The position numbers were made by a program, and so were the translations under genes. A stretch of 35,741 bases of DNA from NCBI GenBank assembly GCA_016190695.1, contig JACPQC010000030.1, positions 1 to 35,741 of the forward strand, in the 5' to 3' direction. This DNA is from Chloroflexota bacterium. GTDB lineage: Bacteria > Chloroflexota > Dehalococcoidia > Dehalococcoidales > RBG-16-60-22. Positions 23,992 through 33,438 of this stretch are shown piece after piece (positions within the stretch are counted from its first letter, which is position 1; each line of letters begins with the position of its first letter). The notes beneath the pieces are model-generated. The model searched no databases. It saw nothing but the letters and a program-made list of their open reading frames with translations, and was not told where the DNA came from.

Positions 23992-25716
23992 TCACGAGAC
24001 GCCGACACGCAGGTAGGCGTTTTGCAGGTATTGCATCACCATGCGCTGGGCGTTGAAGTACGAGCCGTTCACCGATATGGCCGAGCGCATTATCTTGGCA
24101 AAATCGCCCGGCTGGCGGTAGTACATTGGTACGATTATGCGCTCAAGCTTGTCATAGAGTGACTGGCTCTCGTTGCAGGAATCACTGGCGCAGTGCCAGT
24201 CCTCGTCCACAGACCAGCCGGTCACGCCCTCCATGTGCCCTTCTATCCACCAGCCATCCAGGACGCTGAGGCTGGGCACGCCGTTGAGCGCCGCCTTCAT
24301 TCCGCTCGTCCCCGATGCCTCATAAGGCTTTTGCGGCGTGTTTAACCAGATATCCACCCCCGAGCACATCGCCCGGCCCAGGTCCATATCATACTCTTCC
24401 AGGTAGACCACCGTCACATCATCAGCCAGGTCTGAGGCGGCCTGGAAAATGCGCCGGATGAGGTCTCTGCCGCCGCCGTCCCTGGGATGGGCCTTTCCGG
24501 CGCAGAGCACCTGCAGCGGGCCGATCTTGCGGGAAATTGCCCGCAACCGGTCCGGGTCGTGGAACAAGAGATCGCTACGTTTGTATGCGGTAGCCCGCCG
24601 GGCAATGCCGATGGTCATAGCCGCCGGGTCCAGACGGATACCGGAGCGCCGCTCCACCTCGGCAATCAGGTCCCGTTTGGCCTCGGCATGCGCCTGTAAT
24701 ATCTCCTGGAGCGGAATGCTGATGGCGTATCGCAGGTACAGGTTGTCGCGCCGCCACTCCGGGACATAGCGGTCGTAAAGGGCTTTGAACGGCCTGGATG
24801 TCCACTCTCCGGCATGTACGCCGTTGGTGACGGCATCGATGACGTGGTCAGGGAACATATTGCGGGATATTTCATTGTGGCGCATTGAGACGCCGTTGAT
24901 GTAGCGTGAGAAATTGAGGGCAATAGTGGTCATGTTCAGCGAGCCGTTAGTACAACAGCGTGCCCTCTTCAAAAAGTCGCTACGCTCGTTGCCCAGGACA
25001 TGCCTGACCAGGTCAAAGTTAAAACCATCGTGGCCGGCCGGTACCGGGGTGTGTGTGGTAAAGACACAGCGCTTCTGCACTGCATCAGTAGCATCCCCGT
25101 TCACATCGGACAGGCTGCGCCCCCAGGCCTGTTCCTCGAACAACGCCAGCGAGAGCAACGCTGAATGTCCCTCGTTCATATGGTAGGACTGCACGCGCTG
25201 GTAGCCTAGTGCCCTGAGCATGGCCACGCCACCCAGCCCCAGCACCACCTGCTGTGACAGCCGGTAGCAATCATCACCGCCATAAAGCCAGTCGGTAAGG
25301 CTCTGGTCGTAAGGGGCATTGACCGGCAGCGCCGTGTCCAGAAAATAAACAGGCACGGTATGGCCGAACTCTCCCCGGACCAGGTAGCGCCACGCCTGCA
25401 CTTCTACTTTGCGTCCGGCTATATTTACGATTACCCTGGGCGTCATCAATTCCAGGCGGTCCTGTGGAGACCAGACTGCTTCACTTTCGGTCTGGTTCCC
25501 ATAGCAGTCCAGGTGCTGCCGGAGATACCCCTTCCGGTGCAATAGCGTAACCGCTACTACCGGCAAGCCCAGGTCAGCGGCGGCTTTGACAGAATCCCCG
25601 GCCAGAATGCCCAGACCGCCACTATAGGTAGGCATCGCCGCTTCAAGACCTATCTCCATCGAGAAATAGGCTACAGTCAATGTATCTTTGGGAAAAGCCG
25701 AAGCATCAAAAACCAT
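23992..25716 (-). CDS. Alpha-glucan phosphorylase (GT35, short form without DUF3417)
   Basis: PLP-dependent phosphorolysis of alpha-1,4-glucans to glucose-1-phosphate. The 574-residue protein belongs to the short alpha-glucan phosphorylase type (TIGR02094-like). Visible blocks are YFSMEIGLEAAMPTYSGGLG near the N-terminus, HMNEGHSA, FTTHTPVPAGHD, VTNGVHAGEW, YKRSDLL, and the PLP-lysine motif EASGTSGMKAALNG (Lys474). The DUF3417 N-terminal domain of its paralogue at 26117-28261 is absent. The ATG is preceded by GAGGT. It is transcribed alone and divergently from the paralogue and ends at a strong terminator. Confidence 0.93.
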   Translation of the reverse strand: MVFDASAFPKDTLTVAYFSMEIGLEAAMPTYSGGLGILAGDSVKAAADLGLPVVAVTLLHRKGYLRQHLDCYGNQTESEAVWSPQDRLELMTPRVIVNIAGRKVEVQAWRYLVRGEFGHTVPVYFLDTALPVNAPYDQSLTDWLYGGDDCYRLSQQVVLGLGGVAMLRALGYQRVQSYHMNEGHSALLSLALFEEQAWGRSLSDVNGDATDAVQKRCVFTTHTPVPAGHDGFNFDLVRHVLGNERSDFLKRARCCTNGSLNMTTIALNFSRYINGVSMRHNEISRNMFPDHVIDAVTNGVHAGEWTSRPFKALYDRYVPEWRRDNLYLRYAISIPLQEILQAHAEAKRDLIAEVERRSGIRLDPAAMTIGIARRATAYKRSDLLFHDPDRLRAISRKIGPLQVLCAGKAHPRDGGGRDLIRRIFQAASDLADDVTVVYLEEYDMDLGRAMCSGVDIWLNTPQKPYEASGTSGMKAALNGVPSLSVLDGWWIEGHMEGVTGWSVDEDWHCASDSCNESQSLYDKLERIIVPMYYRQPGDFAKIMRSAISVNGSYFNAQRMVMQYLQNAYLRVGVS

Positions 25717-26001
25717 TTTGACCTCTTATTCCCCCGATAGAATAGGGCAAAAGAGCCTGACGGGCAGGGCTACTGATAGGTAGACTAACGCACCACCTCT
25801 GGCCACCGGACCCTCAACACCCTCGCGTCAATTATTTTGTTACGAAAATTTTATATGAACGGGTATGATGTTATGATAATGCAACATCTCTAAAAAATTC
25901 AAGTCCTTCATTGTAATTTATTTTTTCCAGGCCCTCAATCCTCGCCGCCAAAGTCTGCCGCAGAGAGCACTTCGAGATTTCGGTGAAAGGCGAGTGCATA
26001 C

Positions 26002-26030
26002 TTAAATTCCACAGGCTAATGGAGTATAAT
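26002..26030 (+). promoter_or_regulatory. Putative promoter for the second alpha-glucan phosphorylase
   Basis: The 25717-26116 gap separates two divergent phosphorylase genes. A perfect TATAAT (26025-26030) lies 17 nt after TTAAAT (26002-26007), predicting a start near 26037 and an 80-nt leader. The AT-rich part around 25830-25920 could hold further promoter or regulator sites, but none was clear. No small gene was recognised in the gap. Confidence 0.45.
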
Positions 26031-26116
26031 CTCTAACAAAGACGCCTTGCCATAAGCCGTACCGTGGCTAAAGCATTTCCGGCGGCGAGGTGCGGCGCGA
26101 GTGAAAAGGAGAGGCC

Positions 26117-28261
26117 TTGCCACCAGTAATGCCAGAACGCATTGGCCGCATCGGGGAACTGGCCAATAACCTGTGGTGGAGCTGGCACGCCGAAGCCCGG
26201 CGACTGTTCGCTTCCCTTGACTACCCGCTGTGGAGATTGAGCGGGCATAACCCGGTGAAACAGTTGCTTGAAATAGACCAGCAGTCCCTGCAGTCAGCCG
26301 CCGCCGACCCCTCTTTTATAAGATTGTATGATTCGGTGCTGGCCGCCTTTGACCGTGACCTGGCCGCCACTGAAACCTGGTGCGCCGATGTCTGCCCCTC
26401 GCTCCTGGAAGGCCCCATCGGCTATTTCTCAATGGAGTATGCCATCCACAACTCCCTGCCTATCTACGCCGGCGGGCTGGGCGTCCTGGCCGGGGATATC
26501 TGCAAAGAGGCCAGCGAGTTGGGACTACCCCTGGTAGCGGTGGGATTCATGTACCCGCAGGGGTATTTTCACCAGCATATAAACCCTGATGGCTGGCAAG
26601 AAGAAAAATATCTCGACCTTGACTTCAACGAAGCTCCGATTGACCGCGCTCGCTCCCCCGAGGGAGAAGATATCGTGGTCCGCCTGAAAATGGGGGACTT
26701 CGCCATCGCGGTGGGAGTCTGGGAGGTCCGGGTGGGACGCACCAGGATATACCTGCTGGACACCAACCTGAAAGAAAATCCCGAACCGCTGCGCAAGCTC
26801 TCAGCCAGGCTGTACATTGCGGACCGGGACATACGAATTCAGCAGGAGATCGTGCTCGGTATCGGCGGAGTGCGGGTACTGCGTAAACTGGGCATCGACC
26901 CGGCGATATGGCATGCCAACGAAGGCCACACCGCCTTTATGATGCTGGAGCGCCTTTGCGAGAAAATGGCTGAGGGACTTGGTTTCGATGAGGCCATAAA
27001 CAGGATACAGGCGACAACAGTCTTTACCACTCATACTCCCGTGCCGGCCGGCCACGATGTCTTCCTGGCTGATTCGGTAGACCACTATTTCGGGGACTGC
27101 TGGCGCTCAATCGGAATCGACCGGGCTACTTTTTACGGCCTGGGGGGACACGGAGACCAGCAAGCCTTCAGCATGGCGGCGCTGGCGATGCGGCTGTCTG
27201 CGCAGCGTTGCGGCGTAAGCCAGCTTCACGGCAGGGTCAGCCGCCGCATGTGGCAACCCCTGTGGCCCTCCCTGCCCGAGGAGCAAGTGCCCATAACCCA
27301 TATCACCAATGGCGTTCACGTTCCGTCATGGATCGCCCCGGAGCTATATTTTCTCCTGGAGGAATACCTGGGCAAAGACTGGATAAACAGGCATGACGAT
27401 CCCGGTCTGTTGGCTGCTGTCGAGGATATCCCGGACGATAGACTGTGGGCGGTCCACCAGCGCCGCAAGCTGAGCCTGCTCCGGGAGATCAGGGAACGCC
27501 TGCGTAACCGGTGGCTGGAGGACGAGTTGAACCGGGACCAGTTCCTGGCTATGGGCGCCCTGCTTGACCACGACGTCCTGACCATCGGTTTCGCCCGCCG
27601 TTTCGTGAGCTACAAGCGCCCGGCGCTGCTGTTCCGGGACTTCAACCGGTTCAAGCGCATCCTCACCAGTAAATGGCACCCGGTACAAATAGTCTTTGCC
27701 GGCAAGACCCATCCAGCCGATTTCCCGTCCAAGCACCTCATCCACCAGGTCTTCTCCATGGCCTGCGACCGGGAACTGGAAGGCCGGACCGCCTTCGTGG
27801 AAGACTATGATATCCACCTGGCCCGGCGGCTGGTCCAGGGAGTAGACGTCTGGCTCAACAATCCCCGCCGCCTCCAGGAAGCCAGCGGCACCAGCGGCAT
27901 GAAGGCGGGCTTGAACGGCGTGATCAACATGAGCGTGCGGGATGGCTGGTGGTACGAAGGGTACAACGGGAAGAACGGATGGGCGATAGGCAGCGAGTTG
28001 CCTTATCCCAACGCCGAAATCGAGGACGAGGTCGATAGCAAGGCCATCTACCACCTGCTGGAAGAGCAAGTGGTGCCTCTCTACTACGACCGCGACCGCA
28101 ACGGCGTGCCCCTGGGCTGGATGAAGATGGTCAAACAGTCCATCCGTTCCGTTCTTGCCCAGTTCAGCACCCGGCGCATGCTCCGGGAATACTCCGAGCG
28201 GATGTACCTCCCCGCCGCCGCGCAGACCTCTATCAGCACAACTGTGCGCCGCGAACCTTAG
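26117..28261 (+). CDS. Alpha-glucan phosphorylase with N-terminal DUF3417
   Basis: GT35 phosphorylase of 714 residues. The N-terminal segment (about 1-90; ELANNLWWSWHAEARRLF) is the DUF3417 domain typical of longer alpha-glucan phosphorylases. The core shows YFSMEYAIHNSLPIYAGGLG, HANEGHTAFMML, FTTHTPVPAGHD, ITNGVHVPSW, RFVSYKRPALL and the PLP-lysine motif EASGTSGMKAGLNG (Lys596). The start is TTG 26117-26119 with AAAGGAGAGG immediately upstream. The stop overlaps the convergent treY stop by 4 nt. It probably works with the trehalose genes by trimming glucan chains; which chain length each paralogue prefers cannot be read from sequence. Confidence 0.93.
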   Translation: MPPVMPERIGRIGELANNLWWSWHAEARRLFASLDYPLWRLSGHNPVKQLLEIDQQSLQSAAADPSFIRLYDSVLAAFDRDLAATETWCADVCPSLLEGPIGYFSMEYAIHNSLPIYAGGLGVLAGDICKEASELGLPLVAVGFMYPQGYFHQHINPDGWQEEKYLDLDFNEAPIDRARSPEGEDIVVRLKMGDFAIAVGVWEVRVGRTRIYLLDTNLKENPEPLRKLSARLYIADRDIRIQQEIVLGIGGVRVLRKLGIDPAIWHANEGHTAFMMLERLCEKMAEGLGFDEAINRIQATTVFTTHTPVPAGHDVFLADSVDHYFGDCWRSIGIDRATFYGLGGHGDQQAFSMAALAMRLSAQRCGVSQLHGRVSRRMWQPLWPSLPEEQVPITHITNGVHVPSWIAPELYFLLEEYLGKDWINRHDDPGLLAAVEDIPDDRLWAVHQRRKLSLLREIRERLRNRWLEDELNRDQFLAMGALLDHDVLTIGFARRFVSYKRPALLFRDFNRFKRILTSKWHPVQIVFAGKTHPADFPSKHLIHQVFSMACDRELEGRTAFVEDYDIHLARRLVQGVDVWLNNPRRLQEASGTSGMKAGLNGVINMSVRDGWWYEGYNGKNGWAIGSELPYPNAEIEDEVDSKAIYHLLEEQVVPLYYDRDRNGVPLGWMKMVKQSIRSVLAQFSTRRMLREYSERMYLPAAAQTSISTTVRREP

Positions 28262-31011
28262 CGCTCAGACCAGGGCGCCAGCAGGGACACCGGCAGCAGC
28301 CGGAATACCTGGGACATTTGCAGACTTCCGCCGGAGGCCCTTAGCCTTTCTCCGGTAAAGATTTCCAGCCAGTCACCAGGCGCGCCCTCCGGCAAAAGCA
28401 ACCTGTCAGCGCCCCACACCTGCCCCCCCACCGGCAAAGACGCTCCAGGAACAAGTCCGGCCACAAGCCGTGATGCCGCCACCAGCCCCCACTGCTCACC
28501 CTGCTGGCGGGCAAAGGCGCAGACATGGCCGCCGTTCTTACCCTCAATTCTCAGGGGCAGGTAATCTCCATCGCGAAATAGCTCCGGGTGCGAGCGCCGC
28601 CAGGACAAAGCCTTGTAAGTTATGTAAAGCTTGATCCGCCCGTCCCGCCAGACCTTAATCAGTTCCGCCGCCAGCACCGCCCGCCCCCGTTCCACATCCT
28701 GCCGGATCAGCCCCTCAAGAATACTGACCCTGCTGGCAAAGTCCACCGGGCGGCGGTTGTCCGGGTCTACCAGGCTCAGGTCCCACAGCTCGGTCCCCTG
28801 GTAGAAATCGGGCACGCCGGGGGAGGCTGCCTTCAGCAAGACCTGCGCCAGCGAGTTCAGCGCCCCATACCAGGCTATTCGCTCCTGGAACGGGCAGAAA
28901 CCGGCCAGGAAACGGGCGTCACTCATCACCGCTTCAGCAAAGCCGGCGAGGGCTGCCTCATACTCTTCGTCCGGCGATAACCAGTCAGTATAAGACTTCG
29001 CCTCGCGGGCCGCCTTGACCAGGTAAGCCTTGAACCGCTCTTTGAACTGCTCTATCTTCTCCACCCCGAATGGCCAGGCCCCCAGCATGTTCTGATAGAT
29101 GAATATCTCTCCATCTGCCGAAGGCACAGGCTTTCCCCTGACCATCCGCTTTTTCGGCTGGTTACATTCCCGCCAGCGCGCCAGGTGCTGCCCCCATTCG
29201 CCGGGGAGTTCGGAGAGCACGTTTATCCTGGCGCGCACATCTTCGCTGCGCTTGGTGTCATGAGTGGAAGTGGCGTTCATGGTGTGGGGCCAGGCCCTGA
29301 GCCTTTCCAGGTTAAATTGGTGGAACTCCTCAACGGAAAGGCCGCCAGCGCCGGGGTCGCCACTCACCTCGTTGAGGGACACCAGGCGGCTGTAATTGTA
29401 CAGGGCTGTATCCTCAAACCCCTTGGCCATGATGCCTCCGGTGATCTGCTGCCAGCGCATGACCAACAGCAGCCACAATCGTTTCCCATCGCCGGCAAGG
29501 CCGGGAGGAAAGTCCAGCAAGAGGACGCTCTTGACGAAGCTCAACGCAGTTTTGTCCAGGGCAGGGTTGCGCCGCCCGGCTTCTTCAAAGGCGTGCTCCA
29601 GGCAAGCACGGTCCGCAGATGAGGTCTCAAAGTCGCAGGTGTAAGTGCGGTACACCGGCAGGCAGGCGGTCACCTCGACCAGCGCAGCCTTCAATGCCCC
29701 GGGCGACACCTCACCGCACAATCGCGCCAGCAGGCGTCCCAGGCCGTCTATCTCCGCATGGAACAGGTCGGCCATGACCTGCTTCTTCTTCTGGTAAACT
29801 ACATCCTCAAATGACGGCAAAGGAGCGCCGGCCCGGTTGCAGATATCTTCCAAGGCGCGGACCCCGCCGTCATCCACGAAAAGCCGGTTCAACACATTCA
29901 GGAAATCATACCCGGTGGTGCCGGACACCGGCCAGTCCGCTGGCAAAGACTCGGACCCGGCCAGTATCTTCTCCACGACCAGGTAAACGCGCCCGGCCCC
30001 GGAAGCGCGCTCCTGCAAACGGCGCAGGTACCGGGCCGGGGCGAACAGCCCGTCAACGTGGTCGACTCGCAAGCCGGTGACCTGCCCGCCGTGGACCAGG
30101 CGCAAGATGAGGGTATGGGTGGCTTCGAAGACCTCTTCGTCCTCAACCCTTACCCCGACCAGGTCATTGATATTGAAGAAACGGCGGTAGCCGGCCTGCT
30201 CTTCCTTCCAATAGACCGGGCGGTACGCCTGTTGCTCCAGGAGAAGGGCAATCTTGTCTCTTGACCCGTTGATGCCAGCGATGCCGGCCTCCACAACAGC
30301 CCTGCCTTCCGGCGTGCGGACCATTCCCAGGAAATCCGCCCGCGCCTCCTCCCTTTCGGGACAGGCAATAGCCCCTTCGCTATTTGCCGGCGGGAGTCCC
30401 TGCAGCTTTTTCACCACCCCCGCGTACCGCGCCCCGGCATCGCCCGAAAGCCGGCTTTCAACCTGCTCCAGCACAAGGCCGTAACTGCTGATGTCCAGGG
30501 GCAGCCGCTGGCCTTTATAGTCAAAAAACAGCCCGTCATCTTGACAGAAAGCCAGTCTCATGCTGCCCAGGGCTTCTTTCAGAGGTTCGCTCAGAACAGG
30601 GATATTCACTCGTTCGTTCGCCTGGTCAGGGGCAGGGAAGCCTACATCAAACAAAGCGGCATACCGGGAACACTGACCATTGGCCAGGAAATCGAGCCAC
30701 CACCGGTTCTCCGCCCCGGCGGCCATATGGTTGGGCACAATGTCGAGGAGCAGCCCCATGCCGTGCTGTCCAAGCTCCTTTGTCAGCACCTCGAAATCGG
30801 CGGCAGCGCCCAGCTCCGGGTTCAAGGCGGCTGGGTCAACAACATCATAGCCGTGGAGGCTCCCCCGCCGGGCCTGAGATACCGGCGAGGCGTACAGGTC
30901 AGAAACGCCCAGCCTTTCCAGATAAGGCACCAGGGCGCTGGCATCCTGAAAGCGGACCCGGTGGTTGAACTGGAGCCGGTAGGTGGCAGAGGGCACCCTC
31001 AGGCCGGGCAT
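28258..31011 (-). CDS. treY: Malto-oligosyltrehalose synthase
   Basis: Intramolecular transglucosylase of GH13 that converts the reducing-end alpha-1,4 bond of maltodextrins to an alpha,alpha-1,1 bond. The 917-residue length is in the upper part of the family range. The start PSATYRLQF is characteristic of TreY. Catalytic regions are LLLDIVPNHMA (about 87-97), GLRVDHVDGLFAP with the nucleophile Asp, LVVEKILAGSE with the acid Glu, and STHDTKRSEDVRARI. The ATG overlaps the stop of the GH57 gene by 13 nt. Its stop overlaps that of the convergent phosphorylase by 4 nt, leaving no room for a terminator. Confidence 0.95.
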   Translation of the reverse strand: MPGLRVPSATYRLQFNHRVRFQDASALVPYLERLGVSDLYASPVSQARRGSLHGYDVVDPAALNPELGAAADFEVLTKELGQHGMGLLLDIVPNHMAAGAENRWWLDFLANGQCSRYAALFDVGFPAPDQANERVNIPVLSEPLKEALGSMRLAFCQDDGLFFDYKGQRLPLDISSYGLVLEQVESRLSGDAGARYAGVVKKLQGLPPANSEGAIACPEREEARADFLGMVRTPEGRAVVEAGIAGINGSRDKIALLLEQQAYRPVYWKEEQAGYRRFFNINDLVGVRVEDEEVFEATHTLILRLVHGGQVTGLRVDHVDGLFAPARYLRRLQERASGAGRVYLVVEKILAGSESLPADWPVSGTTGYDFLNVLNRLFVDDGGVRALEDICNRAGAPLPSFEDVVYQKKKQVMADLFHAEIDGLGRLLARLCGEVSPGALKAALVEVTACLPVYRTYTCDFETSSADRACLEHAFEEAGRRNPALDKTALSFVKSVLLLDFPPGLAGDGKRLWLLLVMRWQQITGGIMAKGFEDTALYNYSRLVSLNEVSGDPGAGGLSVEEFHQFNLERLRAWPHTMNATSTHDTKRSEDVRARINVLSELPGEWGQHLARWRECNQPKKRMVRGKPVPSADGEIFIYQNMLGAWPFGVEKIEQFKERFKAYLVKAAREAKSYTDWLSPDEEYEAALAGFAEAVMSDARFLAGFCPFQERIAWYGALNSLAQVLLKAASPGVPDFYQGTELWDLSLVDPDNRRPVDFASRVSILEGLIRQDVERGRAVLAAELIKVWRDGRIKLYITYKALSWRRSHPELFRDGDYLPLRIEGKNGGHVCAFARQQGEQWGLVAASRLVAGLVPGASLPVGGQVWGADRLLLPEGAPGDWLEIFTGERLRASGGSLQMSQVFRLLPVSLLAPWSER

Positions 31012-33434
31012 GTGACAACCTGCATCGCCATGTGCTGCCCCAGGACCTCAAAGCGTTCCAGCCAGTGCCCGGCGGCATCGTCTCCTTTCGCTGCCCTGGC
31101 CTGGAACTCGGGGCACACCCCCTGTAGCATCTTGTAGTAAGTGTTTTGCAATGCCCAGAGGTCCACCGGAATGGGGATGGAAGGGGCCAGCGCCACCGCA
31201 TCTATCAGGACCTCGATCAGGTCACTGTCTTCAGGGGCAGACATGAACCCGGTCATCATGCCGGTCAGGTTTTGCTGGAATACATAGCCCAGGCCTTCAC
31301 GGTCGAGGTCTACCTTCCAGATCTCGGCATCGTTCAGAAGAGCCTTGACCCGCTCTGCATCGATGGAATCAGCGGACAAGGCCCGGCGCAGGTCGCTGTT
31401 CAAAATCAGCTCGGCTGCCGAGTGAAATGCCTTTGGCGCCGGGTTGCCCAGGTCGGCAAGGAAACGCATCGGGGGATAATAGCGCTCGTAAAGCTGACGG
31501 TAGGCGGTCTCGATGTCAGACAGGGCAGACTCAAGTATCCGGTCGAGCGCATCGCGCTGCTCGTCACGGAACAGGTGCCTGATGGAGTAGGTGGACATGC
31601 CGAAGTGCCTGTCAAGCTGCCGGATGACCTCCGGGAAATCAGCCCGGCTGAAGGTCTCGGTCAGCTCGTCCAGCATGGCCTGGTAGGCCTCTTCGCCCCG
31701 GTACTCGCGGATGCCGGCATTTACGTTATGGTCGCCAAAATGGAGCACGCCGAAGCTGAGGTCTGCCGATTCCCCGGTAATCGTCGAGGTGATGGTGATC
31801 CAGCCTACCGCCAGCTTGGACTTGCCGGCGACAGAGGTCTGGTAGTCCCGGCTGGTCACGTTATAGCAATAGACCCTGGTCTCCTCACCGTAGTCCTCAA
31901 AAAGGGAACTGATGGCGTAATGGGCTGTCACCTTGACCAGGTCAACCATGGCCGGCCTGACGAACTTCTCATATATGTCCCGGCCGGTGCCAATGCCAGG
32001 TATGTTGCTCCTGGCCTGGCCCAGGATGTCCAGGAAATGGTCTTCGGTCTCATCGCCACAGAGCTGCCCGGCAAGCTGGTTCACCCTGCCGGCATACTGG
32101 ATGACCTGAACCGACTCGATACGTGACAGTTCTTCGAAGAACCAGCCGCAACTGGTGTACATGAGCATGGCATGGCGCTGGAACTCCAGCAATCTGAGCG
32201 CCGTGGTCGCCTCATAAGGACTTAGCTCATGCGCGGCGTGGCGGGAAAAGAACTGCTGTACGCTCTCCGGAGAGCGGTCGAGCACCACCTGGATATAATC
32301 GTCCCGCGCCGCCCAGGGATCCTTAAAATAGCGCCGCGCTGTGTCCTCGTACCGGGGGGCCACGGTATCCCGCAGCCAGTCAAGGGCCTGGCGCAAAGGC
32401 GCCCGCCACGCCTGGTTCCACCCGGCAGGCCCGCCGTTACAGCCGCAGTCGCTCCGCCACCTCTCGATCCCGTGGGCGCAACTCCAGGAGGTATTCTCCA
32501 CGATTTCGACCTCGAATTCCGGCGGAAACTTCTCCAGGTACTCTCCGTAGTTGGTTATCCGCGCCAGGTTATTGGTCTCGATATGGTCCAGGGCATAGGC
32601 CAGCGCCATATCGCCAAAGCGGTGGTGATGCCCGTAGGTCTCTCCGTCGGTGGCGATATGGACGAGCTGTGGCTGGTCATCCTCTCCGGAGAAAGCTCCA
32701 GCGAGCCGCCCGGCAAAGCTCTCGCCACTGCTCAGGAGTCCCTCAAAGGCCACCGCCCGGGCGATGACCTCATCGTAAAAGAAGACGGCGATCTTCAGGC
32801 CCGATGGCAGGTTTACCTGGTACGCCCTGCCAGTGTTGATGCGGTTGCCGCTGACATCCTCCCATTCCCCGTCGTCGCTTGGCCGCATCCGCCCGGCCTG
32901 GTGCGGGGCCAGGATGGTGAACTTTATCCCCTGCCCGGACATAATGTCCAGGCTCTCCATGTCCACTGCCGTCTCGGGCAGCCACATCCCTTCCGGCTTC
33001 CGACCAAAGCGGCTCTCGAAGTCGCGGATACCCCAGAGCACCTGGGTATATTTGTCCCGGCGGTTGGCCAGGGGCATGATCATATGGTTGTACGCCTGTG
33101 CCAGTGCCGAGCCATGCCCGGAAAAGCGTTCCTGGCTCTGCCGGTCGGCATCCAGGATATACTGGTACACTTCGGGCTGGTATTGCTCCATCCAGGAAAG
33201 CAGGGTCGGCCCGAAGTTAAAGCTTATCCTGGCATAGTTGTTGACTATCTGGGTGATGTGTTTTTCGCCGTCCAAAATACGGGAAACGGCGTTGGTAGCG
33301 TAACACTCAGCGGTTATGCGCTCGTTCCAATCGTGGTAAGGATAGGCCGAGTCCTGGAGTTCGATGGACTCAAGCCAGGCGTTTTCCCGCGGGGGCTGAT
33401 AGAAGTGCCCGTGTATGCAGACATAGCGCTCCAT
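30999..33434 (-). CDS. GH57-family glycoside hydrolase with DUF3536
   Basis: Glycoside hydrolase family 57 protein of about 811 residues. The N-terminal catalytic barrel begins YVCIHGHFYQPPRE and includes GMWLPETAVDMESL and the conserved IATDGETYGHHHRFG block. The long C-terminal half is the DUF3536-type helical region. GH57 includes amylases, 4-alpha-glucanotransferases, branching enzymes and amylopullulanases; which one this is cannot be said. The ATG at 33432-33434 is preferred over 33447-33449 because GGGAG lies 8 nt before it; it starts 4 nt after the treZ stop. It lies between treZ and treY with overlap on the treY side, suggesting a role in making or trimming maltodextrin substrate for TreY. 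A debranching TreX is absent from this locus. Confidence 0.87.
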   Translation of the reverse strand: MERYVCIHGHFYQPPRENAWLESIELQDSAYPYHDWNERITAECYATNAVSRILDGEKHITQIVNNYARISFNFGPTLLSWMEQYQPEVYQYILDADRQSQERFSGHGSALAQAYNHMIMPLANRRDKYTQVLWGIRDFESRFGRKPEGMWLPETAVDMESLDIMSGQGIKFTILAPHQAGRMRPSDDGEWEDVSGNRINTGRAYQVNLPSGLKIAVFFYDEVIARAVAFEGLLSSGESFAGRLAGAFSGEDDQPQLVHIATDGETYGHHHRFGDMALAYALDHIETNNLARITNYGEYLEKFPPEFEVEIVENTSWSCAHGIERWRSDCGCNGGPAGWNQAWRAPLRQALDWLRDTVAPRYEDTARRYFKDPWAARDDYIQVVLDRSPESVQQFFSRHAAHELSPYEATTALRLLEFQRHAMLMYTSCGWFFEELSRIESVQVIQYAGRVNQLAGQLCGDETEDHFLDILGQARSNIPGIGTGRDIYEKFVRPAMVDLVKVTAHYAISSLFEDYGEETRVYCYNVTSRDYQTSVAGKSKLAVGWITITSTITGESADLSFGVLHFGDHNVNAGIREYRGEEAYQAMLDELTETFSRADFPEVIRQLDRHFGMSTYSIRHLFRDEQRDALDRILESALSDIETAYRQLYERYYPPMRFLADLGNPAPKAFHSAAELILNSDLRRALSADSIDAERVKALLNDAEIWKVDLDREGLGYVFQQNLTGMMTGFMSAPEDSDLIEVLIDAVALAPSIPIPVDLWALQNTYYKMLQGVCPEFQARAAKGDDAAGHWLERFEVLGQHMAMQVVTCPA

Positions 33435-33438
33435 TTTG

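Noticed and set aside
25837-25869. TTGTTA and TATGAT as a promoter for the second phosphorylase
   Set aside because: The spacing is 21 nt, too long; the TATAAT at 26025 with 17-nt spacing is better.
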